Both the position numbers and the translations under genes were made by a program. Positions 47,045-59,285 of a stretch of DNA of 64,000 nucleotides are shown in pieces (within the stretch, counting starts at the first letter, position 1; each line of letters starts with the position of its first letter). This DNA comes from Henckelia pumila (Eukaryota; Streptophyta; Magnoliopsida; Lamiales; Gesneriaceae), in NCBI RefSeq assembly GCF_033568475.1, contig NC_133121.1, positions 434,001 to 498,000 of the forward strand, given 5' to 3'. A model generated the notes under the pieces. That model saw only the letters and a list, made by a program, of their open reading frames with translations. It was not told the DNA's origin and searched no databases.

Positions 47045-47164
47045 TAGTATGTCTCTTGTGAGACAGTCTCGCAATAATTTTGACATAAAAATAATAGTTT
47101 TTAGTGACTCAAATAAAAAATCCGTCTTACAAATTGATTCGCGAGATCGTCTCACTAGAGTTTT
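47045..47164. repeat. GAGACGGTCTC-type repeat, copy 2
   Basis: It contains TTGTGAGACAGTCTCGC, TTTTGACATAAAAATAATAG, and CGCGAGATCGTCTCACTAGAG in the same order as the other copies. It abuts the (AAT)n microsatellite. Diverged and non-coding. Confidence 0.55.
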
Positions 47165-47283
47165 AATTTTGTGTAATGAATAACACAATTCTCAAAAGTT
47201 TGACTTATTTTCAAAATTCATTATAAGGGGTGTAGAAGTAAAAATATTAGCTATCATTAGTTCACAAAAGGAGGAATCATAAC

Positions 47284-47749
47284 TAGAGCCGTTAATTTGG
47301 GTTAGGTCCGTCGAATCGGTCTGTCACGCCACACAATTTAAGTAGGTTGAGTTAAAGATGGGCTAACCCGCCTAGGCCCGCGGGTCTGGAGAATTATTAT
47401 TTTATTTTTATATTTATTGTGATATATATATATTTTAATGAAAGTTATGAATTTTTTTATTAATTACTTTATATAAAATTTACACGTATGAAATCAATAA
47501 TTAAAATTTTTATTAATATGTTTTCATTGATATTTATTTATTATTAATTATAATAACTTTTATTTATTTTCATTTATAGTGAGTCAACCCACGGGCTGGC
47601 CCGCCTAACCCGCAGCCCACCTTGAATTGGGTTGGGTTGAGGATTTCCAGCCCGTCGGGATGGTGGGCCGATCCGCCCTCGACCTGTCGAAAGATGGATT
47701 TTTGGTGGGCCGACCCGTCCCATATGAATTGACCCGTCTAACAGTTCTA
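47284..47749. mobile_element. hAT-like MITE with GGGTTGGG-rich subterminal regions
   Basis: The ends are imperfect inverted repeats: TAGAGCCGTTAATTTGGGT at 47284, and TAGAACTGTTAGACGGGTC read from 47749 on the other strand. GC-rich arms (about 47300-47390 and 47580-47740, words such as GGCCCGCGGG, TTGGGTTGGG and GACCCG) flank an AT-rich centre. Flanking 8-mers ATCATAAC and ATCACACG match at 5 of 8 positions, a decayed hAT-type duplication at best. No transposase is present. Confidence 0.55.
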
Positions 47750-48107
47750 ATCACACGGCCCATGGCATGAAGTGATGCGCAGTCTCCCTTTTTGTGTGAG
47801 CAGCAGGCGCTTTACACCGGCTTGTGTGATAATTTTGAAATGCCAAAAATCTTACCAACTAATGATGATGGCAGATTAATAATTAATATACCTCTTATAA
47901 CATGTACCAATTAAACTAGGCCACTGTGTTTAACCGAAGTTTTAGCCAAATTAATATACTTTTTTTTAATTTATTTTTGAGATCAACTAATATATATATT
48001 GTTGTTAATTTTGTAGTATCATCGTAACCATGCACCATTATTTTTAAGTGTAGCTCTTTATAGCTTGAGATTACTCGATCGATTCATATATATAATTAAA
48101 AGTAATA

Positions 48108-48204
48108 TGTTTGATATAAAAATTAATATTTTCCATGAATCATATCAGATAGGATCGAAATTCGTCTCACAAAATTAAACCGTGAGACGTTTAAGAGTTT
48201 TTTT
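48108..48204. repeat. GAGACGGTCTC-type repeat, copy 3
   Basis: It carries TTTGATATAAAAATTAATATT, then CGTCTCACAAAATTAAACCGTGAGACG, a near-palindrome also present in copy 1. Diverged. Confidence 0.5.
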
Positions 48205-48680
48205 GGTGTATTGTCAGTCAAACAATCAAATAGATATGTTCGGTTTGTTTATACACACATATATATGAGCTAAATTTATCAGTAACCAATTTATTGATAA
48301 TGAGTCAATCTTTATCGTTGTATTAATTTGAATACATCAACAAAAATTCTTGTTTGTTCATTTAATTATTTTCTCAGTGATTGTTTGTCTAGTGCTTAAT
48401 CCAACTCCGGCCACCATTGTGCATGCATATTATTTTTGTATGCATTGATCCGTTCGCCAACACAACCTCGATATATCGCTAGCTAGCTAGCTAATAAAAA
48501 TCGAAAAAATGAAAATAAAAATTGCATTTAATTTTATTGACCTAGCATGGCTCGCTCGCTCGCGATCGACGATTTTTCCAATATTGTTCCCAAAAGCATG
48601 TATGTAATGTATATATATATTATATAAAATATTCTAGAAAAGAAGTTTGGGGCGATAATTTTGATCATGATGAGTACTAA

Positions 48681-51600
48681 TTAATCTTTGGTAAATTGAA
48701 AGCTATCTTCGACGTTTCTTGAATCCGCATTCACAAACTGCAGCATAATATATACGATAAATAAGAGTGTCACAAAATATCAAAGCATGCATGCGTATAT
48801 GAAAAATGAATTAATGTTATTACCTCAACTTTAAGCTGTTGCTTTGATGCATTAACTCTCAAGTATCCGTACTTGGAAATCCTTGATAAGCTCCATGCGT
48901 TATCCTATATATATATATGTGTGTATATATTAATTATAAGTGATATATAAATATATATATTAATTAATTAATTACGTACGTTAGTGGAAAAATCATCCAA
49001 GTTAAAGCCAGCCATGCCAATGACAGTATGAACTGGTGCACTGTAGTTTGTGCTGTCATAAGTGTCCATTCCGTTGCTGTCTTTCTTCGGCATTGCTTTG
49101 CATTCTTGCTTGTATACACCACAGCTTCTCTCATAATTGTGGACATGTCCGAACAGTGCCAAATCAACCTATAATATTATTCATCTTAATTAATTAATTA
49201 TTCCTTTCTAATTATATATATATATTTAATTCGTACGTTAATTAATTAATCATGAACTAGCTAGTCACCTTATTTGCTAGTAGTAGTGGTTCCACGGCAT
49301 CCACAAATCCCTGGTCCACGCTTGGACTTATAACATTTCCATCCGTCGATGAATACATTGGCCTATGCCTACACAATTAATTATATATATTGATCTTCAT
49401 ATTAATTAATTGATATTGTAACATATATCAATTTTAGTTTCTTTAGTACTTTGGTTTCATATAATATATATATATATGTACCCTGTGAAAATTAGCCATG
49501 GTGTTCTGGATCGATCGACGGCAGACATGTCCTCATTCATCCATTCATACTGCAGCAATTAATATATAGATATAATTAAGAGTATATATACTCGGCCCGA
49601 TCGAAGTTGATTAATTAATATATAGTACCTGTGGTGACTTTGGAGTCCAATCATGCTCGGTGGAAATGACAGTGAAATGAAGAGGGCCTTGTTCCAAAGA
49701 ATACCACGGGTTATCCTCAGCCGCTGTGGGCATCGGAAAATAGTTGCCATAGGCCACCCCACATTCACCGCCCGAGTCTGGAGTCACGTACACTGAACCT
49801 GAATCTACATAATCCCTCTCATGGTTTCCAATGGCAGTCATGTAAGACACTCTAGACGCCACCGGAGTTATTAGCTTCAGAAAATAGTCCCATTCTACTA
49901 GAAAACCTGTGGCATAGCTTATGTCTCCGATATGAAATATGGAGTCAACGTTGCCCAAACACACTTCATCCGTCATCGCCTTCACAACAGATATCGATCC
50001 TGGCTGCACGCACACACACACGCGTACATAAATTAATTTAATTAATTGTGTATAAATTAAGTATATATATATATGGATCATGGATGAAATTTGTTTGTTT
50101 GTAATTTGTATTAGGGAAAATTGCAAATTTAGTCCTGTATGTTTGTCACTTTGCGATTTTGGTCCTTTATGTTTTCACATTTCAGTTTTAGTCCTGTATG
50201 TTTCGATTTTTGGCAATTTCGGTCCTTTTTCTTCGAAAATGCTGACGTGGCACTGTACACGTCAGCTCCACATCAGCATTGAATTTGTGCCACGTCAGCG
50301 CCACATCGGAAAAAGGACTAAAATTGCCAAAAAAATAAAGATAGCGGACTAAAACTGCAATCTGAAAATATAAAGGACCAAAATCGCAAAGTGACAAACA
50401 TACAGGACCAAAAAATCAATTTTCCCTTTGTATTAATATATATGTTACCTAGATTACCTGTATGTAGTGTTCCGCGGAAGAATCGAGAGGAGCTTTGCCC
50501 ATATCACCATATGCTAAGAACATCAGCGCATCAGAGCCTCCGGTAGCTGGTGTTCTTGATGTAATTTCATCGCTCCATCCGCTTGAATCACTGACAATAT
50601 ACAATTATAATATAGATCTATATATCTGTATATATATAGTTACGTTGCATGCCTAGCTATCTTGGACATATAATATATATAACTAATTACCTTCCATATT
50701 TGTAGGAGAAAGTGGTGGAAGGATTCAATCCAGACATGACAGCGGAATGTATATAACCAGGGTCATGCCATCCAAAATCCTTTGCAGGACTTGGAAGCAG
50801 GGAACCTAATTAGCTTACAAATAAACTAATTATTAATTTTTCAATTAATTTATATATTCATTTAATGATCAGAATGCAATTAATTAAAAAGAAATGATAT
50901 TACTTGAGCACATGTCATCTTGAGTAAATGTAGAGACCGTGGAGGTACTAGTCTTTCCATCTCCATATTGAACTTGTTGCGGATTTTGATCACCGCTCAC
51001 CCATCTTACTTTCATCTGAATGCATGCATCAAATATAATTAATCCATTAATTCATGAATACAAACCTAGCTGATATATCAATTCATTAATATATATATAA
51101 TAATGTTATAAAAACCTCATGATCTAGCTAGCTAGCTACGTACAGATGTTCCGGTTGAATCGGTGCTGGATATATGTCCATACAAGGGCATGTTTGGATT
51201 GGCGAAGCTGAGTGGCCGTTGGGATCTCTTGAGAATGCATGGGGTGCTGAATCCACCCCCAAACAGCACAAACTCGATATCAGTCCGGATATTGATCACA
51301 TGAAACGTCAAGGTCGCGCCGCATGTGCTCAAAACGCATTCCCCACCCACGTATTTCTTGCACTCCTGTTTCTTGCAGCTCAGGTAATCTGGATCATTGC
51401 TCACATATTGAGCCTGTGCATGCGCGTATATATACATATATATTTCCATTAATCCATATCATCTCGCGCTAGATATATATAGGTCTAATTAATCATGTAT
51501 TCTTACATGTTGTGTGTGTTCTAAGTCTATTTATATATCTATATATTCAAGTTCTATCGATCAAATTTTTCTAAAGAAACTTAGTTAATTACTAAACTAT

Positions 51601-52931
51601 ATAATTTTTTTAAATAAAAAATATTTTTTTATCGATAGATATTAAAAATTCAGACTTAAAATATATGTAAAAATAACTTGATGTATAATAATAATATGGT
51701 TACTACATGAAATTGTACGAGCTATATAATGTTTAGAAAACATTAATTTTAATTGTACGTACAAGGCTAATGATCGATCCGACACCGTGATCATAATAAG
51801 AGTAATACTAGATGTACACCTCGGTGTATACCTTGGTTTACAGCCTTCCTTATTAATTATAAAACTTTCCTTGACCAACTAGATCTTTATTTATTATCAT
51901 GGATATTTTTGCAATTAATGAGGGAAATTAGGAAATTTTAAGTAAGGGTGTAAACCAAGATGTACACTACAAGGTGTAGCATTTTTCTCATAATAAATGC
52001 ATGCCGACTGAAAATTCGGTTGTTGATCATAAATGTTTTTCGGGCGCTACGTTCTCTTGCAAATTAATTAACACATGCTTTGTCTGATTAGAAATTGCAT
52101 ATATATATTTATACTTAGTACGTAGATAGAGCGAACCTATTTCATCAATATTTAAATATTTTTCCTTAAATAATAGTATATCCGCATCATTTTCTATATC
52201 ATATTAATTATATTATTGAATTGATCACGTACATAAATATATTTTGAGGAATTTATAATACACGTGCGTGTTGTATTACTTAAATATTATTCAAGTTTTA
52301 ATTATTATATTTTACATTGAGATATTCCGAAGAAGAAGAAGGCATACCTTAACAGGATAGTGGCATAGAAGAGGAAGACTGCTGAAGTCCCCAGTTTGCT
52401 CATAAAATAACGCATTCTGTAAACATGCCGTCACACTGCAATTTACAGTGATTAAGATCCATTAATTTTACATTTAATTCATACATATAAGCTAGCTAGC
52501 TAGCTAGGTCAATATAAATATAATTATAAATCCTAATTAAGGATATTTTCAACTATTGAAATACTTCATTCCAACCATAACTTAAAAGAAAAGATGATAG
52601 ATAATATAATAGTTGATCACTATGTGCATGATTTACACAGGTAACAAATTATATTTATAAAAGTCGACGAGCAATAATCAATCAATAGAGACAGGGAAAT
52701 TATATCATAATTCGATGATTCGATCTATGGGTTCATTCTAATACAATTGAACAATAAATAATTAAAAAAAAACACAAGCTAGAGAAATTAAATTGGTTTA
52801 TTTTATAAACAACGTACTGGCTAGATTATAAGTGTGTACTGGACTGAATAATATTGCCAATAACAAAGAAAAAAGGATAAGGCAAATTTTGACTTTTCAA
52901 TGATATAATATTTGTATGATGAAGTAAAAGA

Positions 52932-52976
<45 letters not shown>

Positions 52977-53117
52977 ATGATCTACTGCACACCAGTGTGC
53001 AGGAATTTTGTGTGCACCACGTGATGTTCGCGCGAACATCTGGAAAAAAAAATCAGATGTTCTCGCGAACATCACAGGGTATACACAAAATTCCTGCACA
53101 CTGGTGTGCAGGGGAAC

Positions 53118-53155
<38 letters not shown>

Positions 53156-53661
53156 TGATCTTAGAAGTTGGGTCATGCTTTTGAGCATGAAACGTAAAAT
53201 ATACAATAATAATTATAATTAATGTAAATTTGGTGTACGTGCAAATTAAAATATATCCTGGATAAAAGGAATTAATTAACGATCATATAAATAAATATAT
53301 ACTTGGCATGAGAAGGAGAGATCATGGCCACCCAATCTCCATCCGAAGGAACTAAAACTCCTGTCACATTTACTGTCACGTATTCTTCATCGGAAAGGGT
53401 ATACGAATCAACATCGGAACTGGTATTGATTTGCAGATAGGGGTTGGCGTCGGGGCAATCGATCAAATTCCTTCTGTTCAACAAGCGAACCTCCGTGATG
53501 GCGGTGTGGTTACGCAGCTGGACAGCAGATTCTACTAGTTGCTGGGGCAGCCGGAATGCATGAGAAAGCTGAGAAGCAAAGTTTCCGGCCACCAACAAAA
53601 CCAAAAAAATAATATTATTCATGCTAATAATTTGCATGTTTTGTACATGAAATTTATTCAT
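48681..53661 (-). CDS. PAP1: Purple acid phosphatase, PAP1 type ('probable inactive')
   Basis: Twelve exons on the minus strand: 53661-53303, 52435-52348, 51413-51144, 51015-50904, 50805-50691, 50590-50458, 50003-49629, 49549-49482, 49368-49269, 49168-48980, 48904-48824 and 48737-48681. All are GT-AG and in phase, giving 648 residues. The hydrophobic N-terminus (IIFLVLLVAGNFASQL) is a signal peptide, so the protein is probably secreted or vacuolar. A fibronectin-like N-terminal domain is followed by the metallophosphatase core. Metal-site blocks are GDMG (about 344), GDISY (385), GNHE (about 416) and GHVHNYER (547). The fourth block, normally VxxH, reads FTGHRPM (about 507). C-terminal PVHTVIGMAGFNLDDF is typical of the PAP1/24/27 group. 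The gene is intact, and introns 1, 2 and 6 each hold a MITE. Confidence 0.94.
50114..50426. mobile_element. Mutator-like (MULE) MITE, 313 bp, in PAP1 intron 6
   Basis: Long terminal inverted repeats of at least 130 bp start GGGAAAATTG on both strands and share GTCCTGTATGTTTGTCAC and GCGATTTTGGTCC. The insertion is bracketed by a perfect 9-bp duplication, TTTGTATTA (50105-50113 and 50427-50435). A 9-bp duplication with long inverted repeats points to the Mutator superfamily. It is non-coding. Confidence 0.92.
51800..51988. mobile_element. MITE, 189 bp, in PAP1 intron 2
   Basis: Imperfect inverted repeats of about 45 bp: AATACTAGATGTACACC and CCTTGGTTTACA on the left, AATGCTACACC and CTTGGTTTACACC read inward from the right. 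A perfect 8-bp duplication, CATAATAA, flanks it (51792-51799 and 51989-51996). This fits hAT; a 9-bp Mutator reading would leave one mismatch. It is non-coding. Confidence 0.82.
52985..53111. mobile_element. Near-perfect palindromic MITE in PAP1 intron 1
   Basis: Two 58-bp arms, 52985-53042 and 53054-53111, both beginning CTGCACACCAGTGTGCAG when read inward, match at all but about five bases around a short A-rich loop. (AT)n tracts lie on both sides (52935-52972 and 53123-53150), so the target duplication cannot be read. Each arm also contains smaller palindromes (GTTCGCGCGAAC, CACCAGTGTG). Confidence 0.8.
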
Positions 53662-54849
53662 AAATTTAACTTACAGGAAAGAGAATTAATATTAAAAAAA
53701 AAGGAAAGGAAAAAGAGCAATTGTTGCAGTTAATTTGATCAGATAAAAATTAATGATCAGAATATCAGACGAGAAAATTATAATACATACAAATAACGTG
53801 TTGGGCCAATTGATCAATTTAATGAAGTTAATTGCTACTTTTTCCATTTAAAAATATTGAAAAATGGACAACTTGTTGGAGATATTATCTAGTGCATGTC
53901 GGAGTTAGCTAGGATTAATATTACTAGGCATATATTGTGAATTAAATAAACAATATTGATTATCAACATTCTTGTTGGAGATATTATCCGTGTGACTAAT
54001 TTGCTCTTAGTTTGTGTCCTTTCTGAGACGTTATTACCGACGTTGCAGCTCTTCATCAGTAATTATATACTTATATATATATATATTTTAAAATCTCCAT
54101 AATATTTTTAATTTTCGATAAATCATTAATAACTTTTCTAAAATAATATTTATTTTAGTCCCGATATAAGACAATGCATGTAATAATCGATGAATTAATA
54201 CGATGATCATAAGTTTTCAAAACCTCGTACAAACTGATGATACTTTCATCAATATCGTAATTAAAGTAATAATTCACTAAAATTACAAAATAACTAGTAC
54301 ATATATAATCATTTTTTATATATTAATTCAGATAATATGATTCAAGGATGGCGGAAACACAATGATTTTTCTGTGATTAAATTTATGTTATTTGAATAAA
54401 ACAATACTATTTAAAATAATAGATCATTAGTTTATTGATTAATTAATTATTTTATATATTAATTCGTACAATTTACCGCACGTGATCTCGACATTATTAA
54501 TTTATATATACAAATTTTACTGCATGTATAAGGCAGCTAGCATGGGATGTTTTCAATGTGTGTGTGTGTGTGTTTGTGTTACTAAAAAAAATTCTCGATA
54601 ATAATTATAATATCTCACAAACTAGTACACATTGGTTAATTGTGTGGCTTATAATTAATAACTGAGTAGCTAGCAGAGAACTAATAAACTTTAGACTTGC
54701 CATTAATGTTATGTTTGATATAGATCGACATTGATTTTATCAGGTTTTCACTATCCTACTTTTTCTGTTTGGTCTATTTTCTTTCGTTGTAACACACGAC
54801 TTGTCATAACTTAAAATTCAATCAATATTGCACTAAAATATTAACTTAA

Positions 54850-54894
<45 letters not shown>

Positions 54895-55646
54895 GTAACA
54901 TTAATGTATCTAAATGATATATCTTGGATTATTTATTTATTTCTGAACACGTACGTACGATATATATCGGTCTAGCTAGTCTATACGCACATATATGTAT
55001 TTACATTTTTTGATATATATTGCAAGCAGTGACATCCCCCAACTACTCCTAGCTATATACGTGCGTGCTATCTATGATCTATCTTTTATATATAATAACC
55101 AATCAATCAATTAATAATATTACTTTTCCAATTATATATATGATTAGAAAAAAACAAAATTAATTTAAAACGTTTGTTTAGTTTGTTATTTATAGTAAGA
55201 AAGACAAAAGAATTGAAGGCCTTAGAGAAATGGAGGGAGGGAGGGGGAGAAGGCCCGAAAAGAAAGGGCTTCCGATGCTCTCCCATTTAAGCTCTCTTCC
55301 AACCCCACCCGCTGCTCTCTCACCCCAAACTTTCACAGAAACATTACAAGCAAAGTATATAAAATTAAAGAAAACAAAACTATCGAAGAAATTAGTCATT
55401 TAGGGAAGACATTACTCCTAGCTCGCTTGGTCTTCCAACGCCACCCACCCTCCACCGCGGTACGAGGAGGTTCCCTTGCCCTCCTGGCCGTGGCCCCCCA
55501 ATATCCCATGCATGCATAGGTAATTCAATCGAATTTATAAACTCGATTGACCATTAAATTAGTATACGTACGTAAATTAAATATATATATATATATATAT
55601 ATAGCTAGCTAGTAACATAAATATATAATTATATATATGTACATAT
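53662..55646. promoter_or_regulatory. Divergent upstream region of PAP1 (-) and the DUF1685 gene (+)
   Basis: These 2 kb separate two divergent start codons. It is mostly AT-rich with an (AT)n tract at 54855-54891 and a (GT)n run near 54561-54574. At 55225-55510 the composition turns GC- and pyrimidine/purine-rich (GGAGGGAGGGAGGGGGAG near 55232), which suggests the promoter and 5' UTR of the DUF1685 gene. No other gene is seen. Confidence 0.45.
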
Positions 55647-55679
55647 ATGGGAGAGATTTTAAATGCGACCCCAACTACT

Positions 55680-55711
<32 letters not shown>

Positions 55712-56347
55712 TTCTTGCGCATCTGATGAAAGCGAGGAGTTGCAACGTTTAGAACACGCGCCACCTTTCTGGACGACCCCAAATTCTAAAAGCAAGAGAA
55801 AATTGTCGAAGCAAATGTCCATGTGTGAAATCCCGAGAGACATGGCCTGGGAGAGGCGTCGGCTGCAGTTCCTGTGCCAAGAAAGGCGTAAAAACGGCAT
55901 CACGAGCTGCAACGACCATCTGACGGACGAGGACTTGAATGAGCTGAAAGGTTGCATAGAATTAGGGTTTGGATTCAACGAAGAGGATGGGCAGAAGCTA
56001 TGTAACACCATTCCTGCCCTAGACCTATATTTTGCTGTGAATAGGCAATTTGCAACCAGTCCTATTTCCAGCCCCGCCAGCACTACTACTAGTACTACTA
56101 TCCACTCCTCGTCGCTTGGGAGCCCCAGGAGCGACATCGATTCCACCTGGAAGATATGCAACCCAGGTACGCTAGGTAGCTACCTAGCTATAAATTAATT
56201 AGGCCGTACGTATTTGGGAGAGGAAACACTTCTCAACTTTTTCTTAACAAAATTTTGAACTTAATTTCGTGAAATTTTGTTAAGAAAAAGCTGAGAAGTG
56301 TTTTCGAGAAACTTTGCCAAACATTACCTAAATCATCAAGAATCAAG

Positions 56348-56386
<39 letters not shown>

Positions 56387-56510
56387 TTAATTATTTAATG
56401 AATGAATATTAATGTGCATGCATGCAGGCGATGACCCTGAACAAGTGAAGACAAAGTTGAGGCATTGGGCCCAAGCGGTGGCGTGTTCAGTGATGCAGTC
56501 GTCCTCTTGA
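55647..56510 (+). CDS. DUF1685 family protein
   Basis: Two exons, 55647-56166 and 56428-56510, with a GT-AG intron in phase 1, encode 200 residues. The family signature is complete: LTDEDLNELKGCIELGFGF, then LCNTIPALDLYFAVNRQF, and after the intron PGDDPEQVKTKLRHWAQAV and ACSVMQSSS. The N-terminus has an 11-Ser run (residues 13-23) encoded mainly by a TCA/CAT microsatellite, a plausible source of length variation. DUF1685 proteins are plant-specific and have no established biochemical role; the first half is basic and Ser-rich, so it is probably phosphorylated or disordered. The intron holds a hairpin repeat. Confidence 0.93.
56224..56303. repeat. Inverted repeat (hairpin MITE core) in the DUF1685 intron
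   Basis: Arms at 56224-56256 and 56271-56303 (AAACACTTCTCAACTTTTTC and its reverse complement, about two mismatches in 33) are separated by 14 bp. The similarity weakens outside them. It looks like a small foldback element. No target duplication is identified. Confidence 0.75.
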
Positions 56511-57134
56511 ATGAAAATACAAATATATATATATACATATGGATTGTACAAAAGAAAGAAAGAGAGTGAGACAGCTAGAGAGATCATACCAGCCCAATTA
56601 GTCCCTTCTTTCTTTCCACACACACAACCATTCATATTCATTGGATCTCAATCAAATTCTAGGTTTCTTTTGGCTTAATTGCAGTGTGCATATGTACAAG
56701 TGCTCTAATTGGCTACTGGGAACGTATATATGTAGTCCAATAATTCATTTCTTGTCTCCATCCATCGGCCTTGTAATTAGTTACCAATAAACATTGTAAG
56801 AGTTGAAAGAATTAAACACCCACCATGTGCTTAATTGTTGCTATATGGACATCACCTATAGCTAGCTAGGAATTAATTAATAATGTTCAAAATTAAATAA
56901 TTTCATTCTGGGGCACCCATGAGTAACAATTTAATATATATACGTACCAAAGTCGTAGTGTTTATAACAGCTAAAAAAATTTATATATAGTGACACTACT
57001 TAGTTATATTTATTAGATATGTTATGAATCTTATGATTCAAGATAAATGCTTTTAGCAATCACATATTAAAAAATAAAGAGAGTTGAGCCAAATAAAAAT
57101 AAAATAAGAAAAAAAGGAACAGATGCTTTTGGCG

Positions 57135-57136
<2 letters not shown>

Positions 57137-57175
<39 letters not shown>

Positions 57176-57317
57176 TTCGATCCATTACTTGTGTACAATT
57201 TCCATATATAATATATATATACAATATATATATATGTATATATATATATATATGTATGTATGTGGCATCGTGTAAGTTATATTATATATGGAAATTGTAC
57301 ACAAGTAATGGATCGAA

Positions 57318-57354
<37 letters not shown>
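57137..57354. repeat. 42-bp perfect inverted repeat flanked by (AT)n tracts
   Basis: Arms 57171-57212 and 57281-57322, starting ATTAATTCGATCC, are exact reverse complements of each other. They surround a 68-bp AT-rich loop, and both outer sides are (AT)n runs (57137-57170 and 57322-57354). The whole 218-bp block could fold into one long hairpin. It may be a MITE inserted in an AT repeat, or a palindromic duplication. Confidence 0.88.
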
Positions 57355-57357
<3 letters not shown>

Positions 57358-59285
57358 AAATCGGGGGGAAACGATCCTCTACTGTGGCAAAAACAGCACA
57401 TTTTTCCTTTTTTTAAATTTTTTTTTTTTGTTTTTCATATATTTTAAATTCAAATTTTTTTATTATCTGGAAACAACTTGGCTTTTGAGGATGCAATACT
57501 TTTGTGTATTTCATCTGTTATAAAAATAGACTTGAATATCATTTGAATGAAATTATTTTTGGCTCAAAAAAAATATTATTTTTGTTTTGATTTTGTTAAT
57601 ATATTTAATTCTTTATTTTTAAAAACATTTTTGGGTTTTTTTTTCCTAAAATTTTTGGGGCTTTCGTTTTCTATTTTGGCCTTTTTATACTATAATTTTT
57701 TTTTAAATAAAAACAACCATTTTTTTATCTTGTCATTTTCTTGTATCACTTTTTTGTCTTATAATTTATATCTATTTTTTTAGGAGACCTATAATTTACA
57801 TTTCAATACTAGTGCAATTCTATTGAAATTAATGATTTCAAGAAAATTAGGGGTGTTCATTTTTTCAGAAATTCGGTTAATTCTAGAAAATTTCAGTTAA
57901 TTCAATTTTATTTTTGGTTTTCATAAAAAAATTTAGTTTAACTAATTAACAAAATTATAAATAATTATATTTTGATTTTGATTTTTAAATTTTTATATAT
58001 TTAATACTTTACTTAATTTTTCTTATTTTTAATTTGTCAATTATAATGTGTTTTATTATAATAAAATCTCATATTCAATTATGTATTTTATAATTTTTAT
58101 TTTATACTTAATTTTTTTATTTTTCTAAGCATAATGTGTTTAAAAAGATAAAAAAAATGAAAGTTTTAAAACAAAATTAAAATGTATAATTATAAAAAAA
58201 AGGACAGAAGAGAAAAAAAAAACAAATAAACACAAAATTGAGAAAAAAAACCAAAACATACATAAAAGTAAAGAATTAAATATATTTAAAAAACAAAAAA
58301 AAAATTAAATTGAATATTGTGCTGTGGGTGGGCATCCCACAACAGGGGATCCATTCCCGTTAAATCGTTACATTTATCAATGTTGGTACTGCTTGGTGTA
58401 TTGGATTAGGCCCAATATGAATTAATAAACCAGCAATATCTCATGCTTGGTTCATTTACAATAAAATCAGGCCCATACTATAAGCCCGTTATAATTCTTA
58501 TAATCTGTGTACAAAACATCCCTCCTCCTCAGCGTGATAATTTTAAAACACCTGCAATCCAATGAAAAATTACATTGTTGCCCTGATATTTGCCGCGGAG
58601 ATGGGAGAATGAAATTCTCTTCAATTCTGAAGTAATCGAAGTGCGAGGTAAAGTGTAGTTTTTTATTTCTCCATCTGAAAGATAGATATATCTCTTCATT
58701 TTTCTTTAGATCTATCAATTTTTAAAACAAATTCTCCTAGATTGAAGTGAATCGTTATAAGAACTATGGATTTTCTTCAAATATGTTAATGTTACAGAGA
58801 TTTATTCAATTTCTTATATCAATTTGCAGTTTGTTCGAGGAAGTGAAACGAAGAAGAACATATTGCGGGCATTACGAGGTAAAAAGCTTCGTAGTTACAT
58901 TAATCATTTTTGTGATATTTCTGAAAGATCTGGTGTATCGCACCTGAGTTTTGATATTTTTTTAAAAATTTCAGAACATCAATGATGTATTAATTGTGGT
59001 CAATGCAGTTTAAATATCTTTAATCGATTTGATTTCGAAGCCTATTTTTTAGCGTTTTGTTGTTTTTGCTTCACGCAGTTAGTGTTAGTGCACCTAGAAT
59101 TTTCTCCCTTCGTTTTTTTACTCTATTTCCTGTTATTTTTTTATATATAATTTTTGTTCAGCTTATGAACTTTAAATGCTCCTTGAAAATTGTACTTGCT
59201 AGCTTTTAAGTTTGGTTGGAGATTTTTATTTAACAAGTTTTAAATCTTTGATCCTTGTGGTATTTACTTATGAAATACAGGTGAC
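57355..59285. other. AT-rich stretch; possible 5' region of the Myb/SANT pseudogene
   Basis: 57355-58320 is extremely AT-rich, with long T and A runs and no coding signal. From about 58380 the composition is more balanced, and around 58460-58890 there are UTR-like stretches with plausible donors (GCGAGGTAAAG near 58645, ACGAGGTAAAA near 58876). An acceptor (AAATACAG) at 59273-59280 leads into the Myb/SANT start codon. No other gene is supported. Confidence 0.4.

Noticed and set aside
46895-47188. Poly-Tyr frame
   Set aside because: Translation of the (AAT)n microsatellite, not a gene.
55190-55399. 69-codon minus-strand frame near the DUF1685 promoter
   Set aside because: It reads through a GGAGGG-rich stretch that is better explained as promoter or 5' UTR of the plus-strand gene.
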